Below, in pieces: positions 62,331-64,000 of a stretch of 64,000 bases of DNA. The position numbers and the translations under genes are program-made. How positions within the stretch are numbered: position 1 is the stretch's first letter; each line of letters begins with the position of its first letter. Source of the DNA: Ectothiorhodospiraceae bacterium (GTDB taxonomy: Bacteria; Pseudomonadota; Gammaproteobacteria; Nitrococcales; Aquisalimonadaceae); NCBI GenBank assembly GCA_020831845.1, contig JAFIFV010000075.1, positions 117,708 through 181,707 of the forward strand. The letters are read 5' to 3'. A model generated the notes under the pieces. It was not told the DNA's origin. It saw only the letters and a program-made list of their open reading frames with translations, and made no database searches.

Positions 62331-62843
62331 ATGCAGAAACACAAGGCTATCGTCTCTTCCGAGCATCTGGTCTCGCGCAAGGCGGCAGAGCTCAGCCAGC
62401 TGGAATACGCCTTGATCAACGCCGGGCACGCGTTCGAGCGCTGGATGGTGCATTGCATGTCTGCAGCCGGCATCCCGGACCTCTCGCCGCTGGACGTGCT
62501 GGTCCTGCACAACACCAATCACCGCGGTCGCGAAAAGACGCTGGCCGGGCTCTGTCTGGTGCTGAACGTGGACGATACGCATCTGATCAACTACGCCCTG
62601 AAGAAGCTGCGGCGGCTGAACCTTGTGGAAGCACGGCGCAGGGGCAAGGAGATGGGCTACTCCACGACGGACGAAGGCAAGGCGGTCTGCCGGCGATATC
62701 GGGAAATACGGGAAGCCTGCCTGGTGGATGCCCTCGCCCTGTTCGGTGGCCCTGATCCCGAGGAAATGGCAGCCATGGCTACGCGATTGCGCGCCATGTC
62801 AGGGATTTACGACCAGGCAGCGCGCGCTGCCAGCTCGCTCTAG
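62331..62843 (+). CDS. MarR-like winged-helix transcriptional regulator
   Basis: A 170-aa helical DNA-binding protein with GGAG six bases upstream. The winged-helix core is around residues 55-125: LSPLDVLVLHNTNHRGREKT, LINYALKKLRRLNLVEARRR and the wing EMGYSTTDEGKAV. It lies 128 bases upstream of a TRAP binding-protein gene in the same direction and may control it. Confidence 0.82.
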   Translation: MQKHKAIVSSEHLVSRKAAELSQLEYALINAGHAFERWMVHCMSAAGIPDLSPLDVLVLHNTNHRGREKTLAGLCLVLNVDDTHLINYALKKLRRLNLVEARRRGKEMGYSTTDEGKAVCRRYREIREACLVDALALFGGPDPEEMAAMATRLRAMSGIYDQAARAASSL

Positions 62844-62899
62844 AGATTCAATAGGCGCTTTTCCAGGGACATTCACACCGCCTCAGCGTGAAAACAACT

Positions 62900-62928
62900 T
62901 TGACAAATTATCAACATTATACTAATCA
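62900..62928 (+). promoter_or_regulatory. Possible sigma-70 promoter of the TRAP gene
   Basis: TTGACA (62900-62905), a 17-base AT-rich spacer and TAATCA (62923-62928) form a plausible promoter ending about 45 bases before the dctP-like ATG. The -10 is imperfect. The AT-rich stretch may also be the binding site of the upstream MarR-like regulator. Confidence 0.4.
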
Positions 62929-62971
62929 AATGTAATCGGCGTTTTGCCGATCCTAACGAGGAGAGAGAAAA

Positions 62972-63946
62972 ATGAAGCGTCTTGCCACTTGTATCGCGGC
63001 CATGCTGCTGGGCCTGGGCGCCACTGCGGCCGGTGCAGATACGCGCTGGGACATGGCCACTCCGTACGGGGAATCCACCTTCCACACACAGAACATCCGG
63101 GAGTTCGTCAAGGAGATCAACGAGGCTACGAACGGGGAATTGCGCATCGAGGTCCACAGCGCCGGCTCGCTGGTGAGTCACCCGAACATCAAGCGTGCGG
63201 TGCGCAGCCGCCAGATCCAGATGGGCGAGGTCTTCATTTCCATCCTGGGCAATGAAAGCCCCATCTATGCGGTGGACTCGGTTCCGTTCCTGGCTACCAG
63301 TTACGAGGAAGCAGCTGAGCTCTGGGAAGCCTCCCGGCCGAAGATCGAGCAGTTGCTTGAACGTGACCGCATCAAGCTGCTGTACGCCGTGGCCTGGCCG
63401 GCGCAGGGTTTCTACACCAATCAGGAACTGAACACTGTCGAGGACTTCCGCGGACTGCGCTTCCGCGCCTACAACGCCACCACGTCCCGCATGGCAGAGC
63501 TGCTCGGCATGCAGGGCACCCAGGTGGAAGTGCCGGAAATCCCCCAGGCGTTTTCCACCGGCATCATCAATACCATGATCACCTCTCCCACCACGGGCGT
63601 GGACTCCACCGCCTGGGACTTCGTGGATTACTTCTACGATGTCCAGGCATGGATTCCGAAGAACATGGTTGTGGTCAACCAGCAAGTCTGGGATCAGTTG
63701 GACGAATCCACCCAGGAAATCATCCTGGAAGCCGCGGCAAACGCCGAGGAGCGTGGCTGGCAGATGAGCCGGGAAGAAGCCGATCGCCAGAAAGCCATAC
63801 TGGACGAGAACGGCCTGCGCGTTATCGAGCCCAGCGAGGAGCTGATGAACGGCTTGCGGGAAATCGGCGAGCAGATGATCCAGGAATGGCTGGAGCAGGC
63901 TGGCAGCGACGGCGAAGCCCTGCTCGAAACCTACGGCTATAACTAG
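62972..63946 (+). CDS. TRAP transporter solute-binding protein (DctP family)
   Basis: A 324-aa periplasmic protein with signal ending AGADTRWDM and AGGAG nine bases before the ATG. Family hallmarks are NGELRIEVHSAGSLVSHP, LKLLYAVAWPAQGFYTN-like strands, and the Arg-containing motif DFRGLRFRAYNATTSRMAEL, which binds the substrate carboxylate. The membrane subunits would lie past the window edge. Substrate is unknown, most likely an organic acid. Confidence 0.93.
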   Translation: MKRLATCIAAMLLGLGATAAGADTRWDMATPYGESTFHTQNIREFVKEINEATNGELRIEVHSAGSLVSHPNIKRAVRSRQIQMGEVFISILGNESPIYAVDSVPFLATSYEEAAELWEASRPKIEQLLERDRIKLLYAVAWPAQGFYTNQELNTVEDFRGLRFRAYNATTSRMAELLGMQGTQVEVPEIPQAFSTGIINTMITSPTTGVDSTAWDFVDYFYDVQAWIPKNMVVVNQQVWDQLDESTQEIILEAAANAEERGWQMSREEADRQKAILDENGLRVIEPSEELMNGLREIGEQMIQEWLEQAGSDGEALLETYGYN

Positions 63947-63950
63947 AACT

Positions 63951-64000
63951 CCCGCCCGGGCGGGGGGGGCGCGGGGGGGGGCCAGGCGGGGGGGATGGGG
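63951..64000. other. G-rich low-complexity tail at the window end
   Basis: A palindrome CCCGCCCGGGCGGG is followed by about 36 bases that are mostly G with scattered C, A and T. The switch from normal composition is abrupt just after the dctP-like stop. It looks like a read-end artefact at a contig edge instead of native sequence. Confidence 0.6.

Overview
The window is high-G+C proteobacterial DNA. The flagellar gene order, the CheV/CheR pair, the sigma-54 and sigma-28 type promoters, the caa3-type cytochrome oxidase and the TRAP and dipeptide transporters point to a motile, aerobically respiring gammaproteobacterium. A halophilic or alkaliphilic Ectothiorhodospiraceae-like lineage is a guess only. 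No insertion sequence, CRISPR array, rRNA gene or prophage was seen. The left edge cuts flgK. The right edge ends in a G-rich run that looks like a contig-end artefact.

Layout. 1-8877 (minus): flagellar rod, hook, ring and junction genes flgB-C-D-E-F-G-H-I-J-K, led by a near-perfect sigma-54 promoter. 9178-11106 (minus): cheV-cheR behind a sigma-28 promoter. 11237-12970 (plus): flgA (sigma-54-like promoter), then flgM-flgN (sigma-28 promoter). Between flgB and cheR lies an unexplained sigma-28-like promoter on the plus strand, followed by a foldable, gene-free stretch. 13240-16886: a small membrane protein, an MFS transporter, remnants, tRNA-Ala(GGC), gltX and tRNA-Val(CAC).

16999-27492 (minus): an AraC-regulated catabolic operon (peptide-type ABC transporter, M20 amidohydrolase, HDAC-like deacetylase, RidA, ornithine cyclodeaminase family) ending in an internally deleted lhr helicase pseudogene next to tRNA-Val. 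28061-33587: a VOC protein, a three-gene acyl-CoA operon (CoA ligase, thiolase-like protein, enoyl-CoA hydratase) and a PEBP-family protein.

33672-51017 (minus) is the most interesting region: 18 co-directional, often overlapping genes. The upstream half is redox and envelope themed: ApbE flavinyltransferase, a large tri-CXXCH lipoprotein related to the hydrazine-synthase-alpha/PD40 group, a small Cys-rich lipoprotein, two outer-membrane barrels, a TlpA thioredoxin, a DUF4266 lipoprotein and a DUF3570 barrel. The downstream half looks like an energised trans-envelope machine: three TPR proteins, ExbB, two ExbD paralogues, a TonB/AgmX-like protein and a PDZ protein resembling GspC. The DUF3570 barrel carries D-T-I-S-G-A-S, which fits the ApbE flavinylation consensus. 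My hypothesis is a flavinylated outer-membrane redox module physically or energetically linked to an ExbBD/AgmX-type motor.

51300-55808 (plus): a Big-domain lipoprotein and a subtilase, separated by a 23-bp perfect hairpin. 55822-61982 (minus): a caa3-type cytochrome c oxidase operon with heme O synthase. 62331-63946 (plus): a MarR-like regulator and a TRAP solute-binding protein, whose membrane partners would lie past the edge.
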